From assembly GCF_004358205.1 (NCBI RefSeq), contig NZ_SMYO01000003.1, forward strand, positions 372,001 to 436,000: 64,000 nucleotides of DNA. Reading direction: 5' to 3'. The notes beneath the pieces were generated by a model. The model saw only the letters and a list, made by a program, of their open reading frames with translations. It did no database searches and was not told the origin of the DNA. Numbering within the stretch: position 1 is the stretch's first letter; the number at the start of each line of letters is the position of its first letter. Source of the stretch: Bacillus salipaludis (GTDB lineage: Bacteria > Bacillota > Bacilli > Bacillales_B > DSM-18226). A program made the translations under genes and the position numbers. Below are positions 51,078-60,709 of this stretch, piece after piece.

Positions 51078-52733
51078 ATGAGATATGACGTAATTGTTGT
51101 AGGCGCTGGTCTTGCAGGTTTAGTGACAACAGCCGAACTTGCTGAAGCCGGTAAAAAAGTACTACTTTTAGATCAAGAACCGGAAGCTTCCCTTGGAGGC
51201 CAGGCCTGGTGGTCATTTGGCGGTTTATTTCTTGTCGATTCACCTGAACAGCGCAGAATGGGAATTAAAGACTCACGCGCGCTTGCCTGGCAGGATTGGG
51301 TAGGTGCTGCTGGATTTGACCGGTTGGAGGATGAAGATTATTGGGGGATGAAATGGGCGGAAGCTTATATTGATTTTGCCGCAGGAGAAAAACGGCAATG
51401 GCTTTACGAAATGGGAGTGCGATTTTTCCCAGTTGTTGGATGGGCGGAACGTGGGGGATACCTTGCTGATGGGCATGGTAACTCTGTACCGCGGTTTCAT
51501 ATCGTTTGGGGCACAGGTCCAGGGTTAGTAAAACCTTTTGAAGAAAGGGTCCGGAAAGCGATGAAGAATGGAATTGTCGCCTACCGTCCGCGACACCGCG
51601 TTACTGAATTAATTACCGAAAATGAAGCAGTAACTGGAGTTCGTGGTGATATCCTTGTTCCAAGCTCGGTCGCCCGTGGTGAAGCAAGCTCACGAGAGGT
51701 TGTTGGAGATTTTGAGTTTCACTCACAAGCAGTAGTGGTAACGAGCGGCGGCATCGGCGGCAATCATGAACTGATTCGAAAAAATTGGCCTGCACGGCTT
51801 GGGGATGCACCCAAAAATATGATTTCCGGTGTTCCTCAACATGTCGATGGTAAAATGCTTGCCATCACAGAGAAGGTCGGAGGCCGCATTGTCAATCGAG
51901 ACCGGATGTGGCACTATACGGAAGGCATCAAAAACTGGAATTCAGTTTGGCCAATGCATGGAATTCGGATTTTGCCCGGCCCTTCCTCCATTTGGCTTGA
52001 TGCAACCGGCAAGCGCTTTCCAGCACCGAACTTCCCAGGGTTCGACACATTAGGAACACTGGAAGCAATTATGAAAACAGGATATGATTACTCGTGGTTT
52101 ATTTTGACTCAGAAAATAATTGAAAAAGAGTTTGCACTATCTGGCTCTGAACAAAATCCCGATCTGACTGAAAAGAGTATCAAAAAAGTTTTATCCCGTG
52201 TCCTTCCAGGCCCTACTCCACCAGTTAAAGCGTTCATGGATAAGGGTGAAGATTTTGTAGTGTCAAATACTTTGCCTGAACTGGTTGCCGGAATGAACAA
52301 ACTTTCGGGAACGAATTTGCTTAAATATGAAGAAATTGAAAGACAGATTTTGGCCAGAGACCGTGAAATGGATAATACCTTTACAAAGGATTTGCAAATA
52401 ACGGCTTTACGCGGTGCCCGTAACTATCTTGGAGATAAGCTAATACGAGTTGCATCTCCTCACAAAATCCTTGATCCGAAAATGGGACCGTTAATTGCAG
52501 TCCGACTCAATATATTGAGCCGTAAAACGCTTGGCGGCTTGCAAACGGATTTATCCGGCCGTGTTCTAAATATATCAGGGAATCCCGTCCCAGGTCTTTT
52601 TGCTGCGGGTGAAGTTTCCGGTTTTGGAGGCGGCGGTATTCATGGGTATCGTTCATTGGAAGGGACTTTTGTCGGCGGATGTCTTTTTACAGGAAGGCAG
52701 GCGGGGCGTGCCTTAGCAAAAGAATTAAAATAG
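51078..52733 (+). CDS. FAD-binding dehydrogenase (ketosteroid dehydrogenase/fumarate reductase type)
   Basis: The 551-residue flavoprotein begins YDVIVVGAGLAGLVTTAELAE, the FAD-binding dinucleotide fold. It has the second FAD contact near VVVTSGGIGGN and a C-terminal GLFAAGEVSGFGGGGIHGYRSLEG segment closing the FAD site. It resembles FAD-dependent oxidoreductases annotated as FAD-binding dehydrogenase; the substrate is unknown. It is a single gene with a strong terminator. Confidence 0.88.
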   Translation: MRYDVIVVGAGLAGLVTTAELAEAGKKVLLLDQEPEASLGGQAWWSFGGLFLVDSPEQRRMGIKDSRALAWQDWVGAAGFDRLEDEDYWGMKWAEAYIDFAAGEKRQWLYEMGVRFFPVVGWAERGGYLADGHGNSVPRFHIVWGTGPGLVKPFEERVRKAMKNGIVAYRPRHRVTELITENEAVTGVRGDILVPSSVARGEASSREVVGDFEFHSQAVVVTSGGIGGNHELIRKNWPARLGDAPKNMISGVPQHVDGKMLAITEKVGGRIVNRDRMWHYTEGIKNWNSVWPMHGIRILPGPSSIWLDATGKRFPAPNFPGFDTLGTLEAIMKTGYDYSWFILTQKIIEKEFALSGSEQNPDLTEKSIKKVLSRVLPGPTPPVKAFMDKGEDFVVSNTLPELVAGMNKLSGTNLLKYEEIERQILARDREMDNTFTKDLQITALRGARNYLGDKLIRVASPHKILDPKMGPLIAVRLNILSRKTLGGLQTDLSGRVLNISGNPVPGLFAAGEVSGFGGGGIHGYRSLEGTFVGGCLFTGRQAGRALAKELK

Positions 52734-52778
52734 GTGCAAAAGCAGCGGGTTACACCATGAACTTCGCTGCTTTTGCAC
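52731..52778. terminator. Bidirectional terminator
   Basis: AGGTGCAAAAGCAGCG and CGCTGCTTTTGCACCT form a 16-bp perfect stem overlapping the flavoprotein stop and ending just before the convergent lipoprotein stop. Confidence 0.92.
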
Positions 52779-53150
52779 CTATTTCTTTTTCAAATAAAAG
52801 ATTTCTTCGTTTTTGTCATTCCATTTAATGGTGACCTTCATCGGTTCACTTGCATCTATCACAGCGCATCCTGAACAAGCATGAGAGATTCTAATAGTCG
52901 CCCCTTTATGATCCTCTTCCTTTCGTTCCGATTTTCCCGAACTATTTTCAATTATGACTTGAAGATTCTTAAAATTGGTATTTTTATTTGCATTTTTATA
53001 ACCAAAAATGAAGGTTCCATCTTCTCTATTCCCTTCAATATTAGCGGAATATTGGCCTTCCCAGTGTTTACTACTGCCAGAAAGAAAAACCGATTGATTG
53101 CTACATGCTGCGAGGCAGAAAATGATAAGAAGAACAAACAGTTTTTTCAT
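52779..53150 (-). CDS. Small lipoprotein
   Basis: The 123-residue protein has a lipoprotein signal with lipobox LAAC (Cys near residue 16), then an all-beta-type domain with a Cys pair (HACSGCAV), possibly a disulfide. No family is recognised. ATG 53150 has GGGGGAT upstream; a start at 53162 would add four residues. It is a single gene facing the flavoprotein. Confidence 0.75.
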   Translation of the reverse strand: MKKLFVLLIIFCLAACSNQSVFLSGSSKHWEGQYSANIEGNREDGTFIFGYKNANKNTNFKNLQVIIENSSGKSERKEEDHKGATIRISHACSGCAVIDASEPMKVTIKWNDKNEEIFYLKKK

Positions 53151-53319
53151 CGGATCCCCCAATCTAACGGTTTATATTACATATTCAACATAAGGTAAAA
53201 TTATCCTTTTTTGAGGCTTTTAATTGATGGTTAGATTAATTATTTTTGGAAGATTTATTTGCCCGTTTTAAAGTTTGTTTGTCACTTTATGCAATATATT
53301 TTCTACAGTACCCCATCGC

Positions 53320-53353
53320 AAAAAACACCGCACTGCTTAAAGTACGGTGTTTC
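53320..53353 (-). terminator. Terminator of sbcDC
   Basis: AAACACCGCACT and AGTACGGTGTTT arms with a T-run on the minus strand lie beyond the sbcC stop at 53365. Confidence 0.85.
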
Positions 53354-53364
53354 CTATTCATAAA

Positions 53365-56300
53365 TTAATTCATAAACACAAATTCCGTCCTGCTTCCTGT
53401 CTGACCGGCAATTACTTCGAGTCTGGCATCAATCCGTTCTTTTAGCTCAGGGACATGGGAGATGATTCCAACCAACCGGCCGCTGCTTTGGATATCGATC
53501 AACGCTTCAATTGCCTGATCGAGCGATTCAGGGTCGAGAGTTCCGAACCCTTCATCAATAAACATCGTTTCCAACGAAACGCCGCCAGCGTAGTTTTGAA
53601 CGACATCCGCAAGCCCCAATGCTAATGAAAGTGCAGCCTTAAAGCTTTCCCCGCCAGATAATGTTTTTACATGACGCTCCTGGCCTGTATATTGGTCAAA
53701 GACTAAAAGCTCTAAGCCACTTTGAACATTCCCTTTCGAACGGTCCGTTTTCCGACTAAGATGGAACCGTCCAGATGTCATCCTACGTAAACGAACATTC
53801 GCCTCTCTCAAAATATCATCTAAGAAGGCGGCAAGCACAAAGCGTTCAAAGGTAATCCGGAAAGTATTTTTTCCGCTAGAGATATCGGCAAGATGACCAA
53901 TCAGCTTATGCCTTTCTTCCAGTACCTTCATTTGTTCATTCAAACCGACAATACGTTGATATATTTCTTCGTTATCACGCTTTTTCATAATAAAATCGGT
54001 ACGATCATGATTCAATTGGTCTACCACTTGGACTAATTTTTCCAGGTCCTCTCTTATAGCTGCAACATCAGGTGTTTTAACATCCTTCAATAGCCCCTGT
54101 AACTGTTCGAATTGGTCGGTAACGGATCTTACATCCTCGCGGTAACCGCGGATTTCCATTTCAATAGCTTGGATTTCTCCATCTGATAGTTTCGCTGCGC
54201 TATAATCTCCCCATTTTTCAAAACCTTGCACTGATAACTGATTTAGGAACGCTGCACGTTCTGTATCAAGTTCAGCCGCTTTTGCAGTGAGAATTTTTTC
54301 AGCATCTACTAATCTTGCAGATTCAGCGGAATGACGTTCCTTTACTACTTGTAATTGTTGTTTAGCAGCCTCGAACTGTTGAAGTAATGACTCATGAAGT
54401 TTCTTGGCACCTGTAAGTGCCTTTTCATACTCAGCTTCCGTTCGAAGGTTTTCTGGAATACTTTTCATCATTCGTGTCAAATCAGTATTCTTTGCTGTAA
54501 AACGAACCCTTAGATCCATAACCTCATTGGCAAGTTGTTGAAGAGCATTCTGTAAGGCCGTTTTTCCCGTTTCCGCTTTCTCCAAATTCTCTTGCACCTG
54601 TCCAAGGAGTTTGATTTGTTCACCAAGGTTTTTCTGAACCCGATCCAATCGCTCTTTTTCAAATGTAACCTCCGATTTCACATCATTCAAATCATTCTCT
54701 GTAAAATCGGCCCGATAAAAGTGTATTTCCTTGAGAATTTCATCCAATGCTTCCCGTTGCCTTTTTTCTTCTGAAAGGCGTTCGTAGTAACTGGATTCAT
54801 CCTTCGATTTATCCTTTTCTAATAGAGTTACCTGATCCTTAGCTGCCTTTAAATCTTGTTCATTAGGAATAGAATCTTCATGAAAGGGTGCAGGGGATGG
54901 ATGATGTTCGGAACCACAAACTGGACAGGCTTCTCCCTCATGAAGCTTTGCTGCCAAAAGTGCAGCTTGCCCATGAATCCATTTATTCTCTAAGGTTTCA
55001 AGATAAGTCTTTGCATCTAAATATCGAGCAGATGTGTTTTCATAACGCCCTTTTACAACCTTCAAATTATTTTCAGCTTTTTGATGTAATACCAGTGTTG
55101 TTTCATATTTCATGAGACGTTCAATCTCTGACTGAAGCCGATCCAATTGACCTTTATTTTCTGCAAAGGCAATCTGACCCTTTTCAATTTCCGCTTTTTG
55201 CTGAGAAAGAGACTTGAACTGTTCTTCTAGGTGCGCTAATTTCTTTTCTGTTTTTTGCTGCTCTTCCTGCTTTAGTTTCAGCTGGTTTTCAATATGTCTT
55301 TTCTCTTTATCGAGTGTTGCAAAGGAATAAACATCCTCTTTCATGTGAACAAGATGATTGATTTCTTCCTGGGCAGCCTGACGCTCCCCTTCCCGCTCGA
55401 GTTCTGCTTGCACCTTGCGTTCACTTTGTTGGATAAGGGTAGATAATTTTTCAATTTCGGTTTGAATAGCAGTAACCGAATCTTTCGCTTCATCCATCTG
55501 TCGCTTTAAACGATGACAAAGCTCCTCCTGTTTTGCTAAAAGTGCAGCCTTCCGCGCTTTTTCAACTTGTTTTTCTTTGCCCGCAAAAGTATCTCCTTTT
55601 GCTTCCAGCTCGTTTTTTCGAATCCGCAGCTTCTCCTTAGTCTCAAGCTGTTTCAGGATCGCTTCTGCCTCAAAAAGCTGTGCCTTCCGCCCATCCTGTT
55701 CCTGTATTTTTTCCTTCACTACTTGTTCCAATTTTTTAAGTTCTTCCGCCATTCCGGCAATTTCCTTCAATAATATCGGTAAGATGATCGTGTCATTCTC
55801 ACTTCCCGCTTCCACGTATTCACGAAGCTCCTCATTGGTTACAGCATGTATTCGGTGAATTGCTTCATTTCTCGCTTTGACCTGCTCCTCAACAGATTTT
55901 TTCAGCTCAACCGCTTCATTCTTAAGTTTTTCCTCAACCAATTTATAGACCTGTGTATGGAAAAGCCGCTGCAAAATGACTTCTTTATCTTTACTATCAG
56001 AAGTTAACAGTTTTCGGAATTCTCCTTGAGGAATCATCAAAATCTGGCGAAATTGATTGCTGTCAATCAGCATGATTTCTTTAATTTTTTCCTCAACATC
56101 ACTGACTTTAGATGCAATCAGCTTTTTCTCACCGGTTTCATCTACCATGAATAACTCCGCTTTTGCACCTATTTGCGTATAGCCATCGCCTTTTTCTTTC
56201 TTTTTTAATTGCTGGGGCATGCGTGTAATCGAATACCGTTTGTTTCGAAGGGAAAAATCAAGTGAAACCTCGGTCAATAATTCATCCGATGCAAACTGAC

Positions 56301-56502
56301 TGCGAAGTTCCGGTCCATTGCGGTCTTCACCGCTTGCTTTTCCATAGATCGCATAGCTGATAGCATCAAAAATGGTTGTTTTACCCGAACCGGTTTTTCC
56401 TGAAATGACAAACATCGTTCGATTGCCAAGCTCCTTAAAGTCAATCGACTCAGAACCCGCATATGGCCCAAAGGCCTGCATCGTTAGTTTTATTGGCTTC
56501 AT
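53365..56502 (-). CDS. sbcC: Exonuclease subunit SbcC
   Basis: The 1045-residue SMC-like ATPase has Walker A GKTGSGKTT (about 34-42), long coiled coils (about 180-500 and 570-850), the zinc hook CPVCGSEHHP (about 523-526), the signature SGGESFKAALSLALGLAD (about 947) and Walker B FIDEGFGTLD. With SbcD it opens hairpins and blocked DNA ends. Its ATG overlaps the sbcD stop, so the two are coupled. Confidence 0.96.
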   Translation of the reverse strand: MKPIKLTMQAFGPYAGSESIDFKELGNRTMFVISGKTGSGKTTIFDAISYAIYGKASGEDRNGPELRSQFASDELLTEVSLDFSLRNKRYSITRMPQQLKKKEKGDGYTQIGAKAELFMVDETGEKKLIASKVSDVEEKIKEIMLIDSNQFRQILMIPQGEFRKLLTSDSKDKEVILQRLFHTQVYKLVEEKLKNEAVELKKSVEEQVKARNEAIHRIHAVTNEELREYVEAGSENDTIILPILLKEIAGMAEELKKLEQVVKEKIQEQDGRKAQLFEAEAILKQLETKEKLRIRKNELEAKGDTFAGKEKQVEKARKAALLAKQEELCHRLKRQMDEAKDSVTAIQTEIEKLSTLIQQSERKVQAELEREGERQAAQEEINHLVHMKEDVYSFATLDKEKRHIENQLKLKQEEQQKTEKKLAHLEEQFKSLSQQKAEIEKGQIAFAENKGQLDRLQSEIERLMKYETTLVLHQKAENNLKVVKGRYENTSARYLDAKTYLETLENKWIHGQAALLAAKLHEGEACPVCGSEHHPSPAPFHEDSIPNEQDLKAAKDQVTLLEKDKSKDESSYYERLSEEKRQREALDEILKEIHFYRADFTENDLNDVKSEVTFEKERLDRVQKNLGEQIKLLGQVQENLEKAETGKTALQNALQQLANEVMDLRVRFTAKNTDLTRMMKSIPENLRTEAEYEKALTGAKKLHESLLQQFEAAKQQLQVVKERHSAESARLVDAEKILTAKAAELDTERAAFLNQLSVQGFEKWGDYSAAKLSDGEIQAIEMEIRGYREDVRSVTDQFEQLQGLLKDVKTPDVAAIREDLEKLVQVVDQLNHDRTDFIMKKRDNEEIYQRIVGLNEQMKVLEERHKLIGHLADISSGKNTFRITFERFVLAAFLDDILREANVRLRRMTSGRFHLSRKTDRSKGNVQSGLELLVFDQYTGQERHVKTLSGGESFKAALSLALGLADVVQNYAGGVSLETMFIDEGFGTLDPESLDQAIEALIDIQSSGRLVGIISHVPELKERIDARLEVIAGQTGSRTEFVFMN

Positions 56503-57644
56503 TTCGCTCCCTCCTCTTTTAAAACTTTTTCAATCACTTCAGCCATAACCGACTTTTTGTCGTTTGTAAATTCGGCTGAAGTCATTTCGTTATAAAATTG
56601 CTCGAATAATTCAATCTCTGATTTTTTATCCCCTTGCATTGCATTGTAGGATTGTTTTTTCTTCATATCCGTTAAATCGATTTTCCGTTCAAGATGCAGC
56701 ACATTTGGGTATACCTGGCGCAATTTATTAATCGGGTCGATTAATGCCCCTTCATCTAATAACGATATTTTCAAATAATCATGGACACGTTGTTTTTCGT
56801 AAAATGAAGGGTCTAATAATTCGTCCAGATGTCCTTCAAGCTCCCGCATATCATGTGTAGGGGTTAACGAACGGTAACGATGTGTAAACTGACCTTTGTC
56901 ATCCATTTCAATAATGGAAATAGATTTATTTTGTTTCGCTTCAGAAAAAGAATATTTTAGAAGTGAGCCTGAGTATTTCACCTTTTGGTGGTTAATCGCA
57001 TCAGGACTATGAAGATGTCCAAGTGCGGTATAGGAAAAGGGTTCAAATAGTTCCGCACCGACACAACCGGAACCGCCGACAGATAATACTCGTTCAGAGT
57101 CCGATGTCTTTCCTCCCAACACAAAGGCATGCCCGACCAAAACGTTCGGTTCGTTTGGATTTAACGTTTCCTCCATTTTACCGATGAGTGCCTTCATTGC
57201 ATCATGGTGGGAATGGATTGAATCATCCTCCAGAAGCTGACGGACGACACCAGGTTCTGCATAGGGTACAAGATAAAAATTAACACCATTCACTTGGACT
57301 GGTGTAAACGTATTGGTTAGTTTCCCTGATAAATAAAATTGACTATGCTTGTACCATGAACTTCCAAATGAGAGCCGCTCTGCACTGTCATGATTTCCTG
57401 CAATTGAGACAATCGGCGTTTTCAGTTCGACATTGATTTTAAAAAGGATTTGATCTAATAATTCGACGGCATCTGTTGGCGGGACGGACCGGTCATATAA
57501 ATCTCCAGCAATTACAACGGCATCCGGCTGTTCTTCAGCAACAACTTGCACAAACTGTTCAAGAATTTCGCGCTGATTCTCGGTCATATAGACGCCATGC
57601 ACCAATTTCCCTAAATGCCAGTCGGCAGTATGGATAAACTTCAT
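56499..57644 (-). CDS. sbcD: Exonuclease subunit SbcD
   Basis: The 381-residue metallophosphoesterase starts MKFIHTADWHLGK with the first metal ligands. It has VIAGDLYDRSVPP, SIAGNHDSAERL, VGHAFVLGG and LGHLHSPD, giving the full Mre11-type site. It is the Mn-dependent nuclease partner of SbcC. ATG 57644 was chosen for GGGGTG six bases upstream; the GTG at 57653 lies in that site. Confidence 0.95.
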   Translation of the reverse strand: MKFIHTADWHLGKLVHGVYMTENQREILEQFVQVVAEEQPDAVVIAGDLYDRSVPPTDAVELLDQILFKINVELKTPIVSIAGNHDSAERLSFGSSWYKHSQFYLSGKLTNTFTPVQVNGVNFYLVPYAEPGVVRQLLEDDSIHSHHDAMKALIGKMEETLNPNEPNVLVGHAFVLGGKTSDSERVLSVGGSGCVGAELFEPFSYTALGHLHSPDAINHQKVKYSGSLLKYSFSEAKQNKSISIIEMDDKGQFTHRYRSLTPTHDMRELEGHLDELLDPSFYEKQRVHDYLKISLLDEGALIDPINKLRQVYPNVLHLERKIDLTDMKKKQSYNAMQGDKKSEIELFEQFYNEMTSAEFTNDKKSVMAEVIEKVLKEEGAK

Positions 57645-57722
57645 TCTTTTCACCCCGTTAGCTAGATTTCAATACTACTATTATAGCAAAATACCATATG
57701 TAATAGTTTGGGAAATCTAAGA

Positions 57723-57869
57723 AGGAAATGAAGGTTTTGTGGATGGCTTGATGGTGAGTGGGAATGGAAAGTATTTTAACTAAACTGGAAAATAAAATGT
57801 ATTAAGTAGAAAGTATTTTGACCAAACTGGAAAGTAACCCACCCAAACTGGATGGTATTTCAATAACAC
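57723..57869 (+). repeat. Array A of 21-bp units starting TGGAAAGTA
   Basis: Seven units of exactly 21 bases start at 57723, 57744, 57765, 57786, 57807, 57828 and 57849. Most begin TGGAAA(G/A)TA or a close variant and end AAAC; the first two are weak. The middle of each unit varies. Stop codons in every frame exclude a coding repeat. The array lies between sbcD and the cold-shock gene and has a reverse-oriented relative at 18062-18165. Confidence 0.65.
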
Positions 57870-57889
57870 CCAGAACATTCACCAAAAAT

Positions 57890-57922
57890 AAAAAACAGCC
57901 CGATAAATCTACCGGACTGTTG
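57890..57922 (-). terminator. Terminator of the cold-shock gene
   Basis: AACAGCCCG and CGGACTGTT arms with a T-run on the minus strand lie beyond the stop at 57940. Confidence 0.85.
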
Positions 57923-57939
57923 GAATTGGTTTCGTTAAA

Positions 57940-58140
57940 TTACTTTTTAGTTACGTTAGCAGCTTGTGGTCCACGAGCTCCTTCAACTACTTCGAAAGAA
58001 ACTTCTTGACCTTCTTCTAAAGTTTTGAAACCTTCAGATTGGATTGCAGAATAGTGAACGAATACGTCGTTTCCGTCTTCAGCTTCGATGAATCCGAAAC
58101 CTTTTTCAGAGTTAAACCATTTTACTTTACCGTTTTTCAT
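57940..58140 (-). CDS. Cold-shock protein (CspB/CspD family)
   Basis: The 66-residue protein has the RNP1 motif KGFGFIE (about 13-19), RNP2 VFVHYSAI (about 26-33) and GPQAANV near the end. It is a single-strand nucleic-acid chaperone that melts RNA structure. AGGAGG precedes the ATG. A leader of about 150 bases from the promoter at 58295-58323 is typical of cold-controlled csp mRNAs. Confidence 0.96.
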   Translation of the reverse strand: MKNGKVKWFNSEKGFGFIEAEDGNDVFVHYSAIQSEGFKTLEEGQEVSFEVVEGARGPQAANVTKK

Positions 58141-58323
58141 GTAAAAAAATCCTCCTATTGGCCTCCATAGAAACCATGTGTAAAATTCACCAAATTACAA
58201 CGTGATAGCTTTACTTTCACTTTCTTATCCAAACTTCGGTTAAAACTTTGAACAAGCTTTTGCATAAATCTAATCTCGTGCAACGGCTGATTAAAATTTA
58301 ACATTTATTAGGTATATTGTCAA
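58141..58323 (-). promoter_or_regulatory. Promoter and long leader of the cold-shock gene
   Basis: TTGACA (58318-58323), a 17-base spacer and TAAATT (58295-58300) form the promoter on the minus strand, leaving an untranslated leader of about 145-150 bases. Such leaders often fold as cold thermosensors; I see no terminator in it. The stretch 58324-58481 beyond it holds nothing I can identify. Confidence 0.7.
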
Positions 58324-58481
58324 GAAAGGAACAGTTGACACAAATCTACAATATCCTACATCCATCGCAGTAAATCGTTCCTATTCCATTGTTTATTACC
58401 TCATTAAATCTTCTAAAAGGACAGGGTAATGAAAATAAAAGAGAAGGAAATTGTCGAATAATATTTGAGCTATAAATAGGA

Positions 58482-58511
58482 AAACGCCGAAGAACTTAAT
58501 TCTTCGGCGTG
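58482..58511 (-). terminator. Terminator overlapping the arsR-type stop
   Basis: ACGCCGAAGAA and TTCTTCGGCGT pair around the stop codon of the regulator gene, with a T-run on the minus strand. Confidence 0.8.
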
Positions 58512-58852
58512 AGCGTCAACTCTTCTTCTCCATCTTTAAATTTATCTAATATAGAGATGGTATCAACAAGGTGGTTATTAAAGATTTGACGAGCTACAGC
58601 TAATAATTCAATAATCATAGGATCTTTTAGGGTATAAATCACTTTATTTCCTTCTTTTGTCCCTGAGACAATATTTTTTGCCCTTAAAACCTGCAACTGC
58701 TGGGAAACAGCGGATCCTTCACTGCCAACTAAGGTTTGAATTTCATTAACATTTTTATCCCCTTCAGCTAACAGTTCTAAAATGCGGATTCGTAATGGGT
58801 GGGCAAGCGCCTTGAAAAACTCCGCTTTAAATTGCTGCATTTCTAAATTCAA
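58496..58852 (-). CDS. ArsR/SmtB-family regulator
   Basis: The 118-residue winged-helix protein has ALAHPLRIRILELLAEGD, the recognition helix region GSEGSAVSQQLQVLRAKNIV and the wing KEGNKVIYTLKD. Typical metal-binding Cys pairs are absent. TTG 58852 fits AAAGGAG eight bases upstream. It follows a SulP transporter by 15 bases in one operon, so it probably represses that operon in response to an anion or redox signal (inference). Confidence 0.88.
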   Translation of the reverse strand: MNLEMQQFKAEFFKALAHPLRIRILELLAEGDKNVNEIQTLVGSEGSAVSQQLQVLRAKNIVSGTKEGNKVIYTLKDPMIIELLAVARQIFNNHLVDTISILDKFKDGEEELTLTPKN

Positions 58853-58867
58853 ATTTTCCACTCCTTT

Positions 58868-60613
58868 CTAGAAGGTAGCCGATAACTTTTTCCTACCTTC
58901 TGCAGCCCCAGAAGCAGATAACTTACTACACTCCCTAAAGGCAAAATGTTTACAGCCTAAACATTTGTTTTTGTTAATCTGTATGAGGGCGTACTGAATC
59001 GCTTCACCTGTATGCTCAAAGAAATGATCCTCTCCAATCATTTGATAGAGGCCGGTCTTCTGTAGAACTCTTTCCGGCTGTGCATTCAGACCTGATATGA
59101 TAACTATACCACTTTTTGAAAAATGACGGACAATACTGGCTAAAATCGCCTCACCCGTTGTGTCCATAAATGGAACCCGTCCCATTCGCAATAAAAGGAT
59201 TCCTGGACGGTAGTTAATCGTACTCATGATTGTTTTTTCAAAGGTTTGAGCTGCCCCGAAAAACAATGGTCCCTCCACATTAAAAATACTAATTTGCGGA
59301 CAATCATGTGTATCCGTCACCATATTTGTATCCACTTTTTCATGCTTATGCTCGCGGTTTGGCAAAGCCTTTGCCGTAACCGTTACATCACTCATCCTCT
59401 TCACAAAGATAAGCGCTGACATTACAAGACCTACTTCCACCGCAGTTGTCAAATTGACAAAAACCGTTAATAGAAAAGTAACGAGCAAGGTTAAAGAATC
59501 CATCGATTTTGTTTTAAATATTTGGGAAAACACTTTTCTTTCACTCATGTTCCAGGCAACCACCATTAAAATCGGCGCCATACTCGCTAGCGGGATATAG
59601 GATGCATGGGGGGCAAAAAATAAGAGCACAAGTAAAACCACGATCCCATGAATAATCCCGGAAAGCGGTGAAACAGCTCCATTTTTTATATTGGTTGCTG
59701 TTCGGGCCAAAGCCCCGGTTGCCGGAATTCCACCAAATAATGGCGTTATCATATTAGCTATTCCCTGCCCAATCAGTTCCTTATTGCTGTTATGGCGGCT
59801 ATTTGTCATTCCATCCGCAACAACAGCAGATAATAGAGATTCAATCCCGCCAAGCATGGCAATGACAAAGGCCGGTTTTAACAATTTCACAATCATTTCC
59901 ACACTTAAATGTGGAATCTGAATTTGTGGCAATGTACTAGGGATTTCCCCATAGGATGTTCCAATTGTCGCTACTTGACCAGGATAAAAAAATGTTGCCG
60001 CAAGGGTGGATACGACTAAACCAATCAGCGGGCCGGGCACCCTTGGCACGATCTTTGGAGTCAATATAATTGTGATCAAGCAAATCCCAGCTGTTAAAAT
60101 ACTGTAAAAATTGGCAGTACCAAGATGAACAAAGATTTCCTTAAGGTTGAGAATAAACTCTTCATGTTTTTTGATTCCCGAAAGCCCTAAAAAGCTTGCC
60201 ACCTGCCCTGTAAAAATCGTTACGGCAATCCCGGTGGTAAAACCAATTGTGACTGGACGCGGAATGTATTTGATGAGCGAGCCCAGCTTAAAAATCCCCA
60301 TCAATGTCAGCATAATCCCGGCTAAAAATCCAGCAATTATCAGGTTTTCATAGCCATAAGTCATGACAATTCCGAAAAGAATCGGAATAAATGCTCCGGT
60401 CGGACCGCCAATTTGATACTTCGAACCGCCTAATAAGGAGATAAGGATCCCTGCGACAATCGTCGTATAGATTCCATACTCCGGCTTCACCCCTGAAGCG
60501 ATGGCGAACGCCATTCCTAAAGGAATCGCGATGACGCCTACAATTAATCCCGAAATGAGATCTTTTGGTACACTGCGTATGGAATAATGATGGAATCTTT
60601 TGTCAATCAACAT
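58868..60613 (-). CDS. SulP-family anion transporter with STAS domain and Cys tail
   Basis: The 581-residue protein has 10-12 membrane helices with the SulP segments GGPTGAFIPI and PRPVTIGFTTGIAV, then a STAS domain (about 430-540, PFMDTTG motif). The C-terminus has a short extension with Cys residues in CLGCKHFAFREC (C-x2-C-x7-C), a possible metal or iron-sulfur site. SulP proteins move sulfate, bicarbonate or other anions. It is co-transcribed with an ArsR-type regulator. Confidence 0.92.
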   Translation of the reverse strand: MLIDKRFHHYSIRSVPKDLISGLIVGVIAIPLGMAFAIASGVKPEYGIYTTIVAGILISLLGGSKYQIGGPTGAFIPILFGIVMTYGYENLIIAGFLAGIMLTLMGIFKLGSLIKYIPRPVTIGFTTGIAVTIFTGQVASFLGLSGIKKHEEFILNLKEIFVHLGTANFYSILTAGICLITIILTPKIVPRVPGPLIGLVVSTLAATFFYPGQVATIGTSYGEIPSTLPQIQIPHLSVEMIVKLLKPAFVIAMLGGIESLLSAVVADGMTNSRHNSNKELIGQGIANMITPLFGGIPATGALARTATNIKNGAVSPLSGIIHGIVVLLVLLFFAPHASYIPLASMAPILMVVAWNMSERKVFSQIFKTKSMDSLTLLVTFLLTVFVNLTTAVEVGLVMSALIFVKRMSDVTVTAKALPNREHKHEKVDTNMVTDTHDCPQISIFNVEGPLFFGAAQTFEKTIMSTINYRPGILLLRMGRVPFMDTTGEAILASIVRHFSKSGIVIISGLNAQPERVLQKTGLYQMIGEDHFFEHTGEAIQYALIQINKNKCLGCKHFAFRECSKLSASGAAEGRKKLSATF

Positions 60614-60709
60614 ATGAACCCTTCTTATCTTCTTATTTTTATATATCTGATTATTTGAATATAGGATAACACGAAGGTTTTAGCAATACTTTTTTCAAAA
60701 AAATTTCAC

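Noticed and set aside
57723..57869. Possible CRISPR array or coding heptad repeat
   Set aside because: Units of 21 bp are too short for repeat plus spacer, and stop codons occur in every frame.
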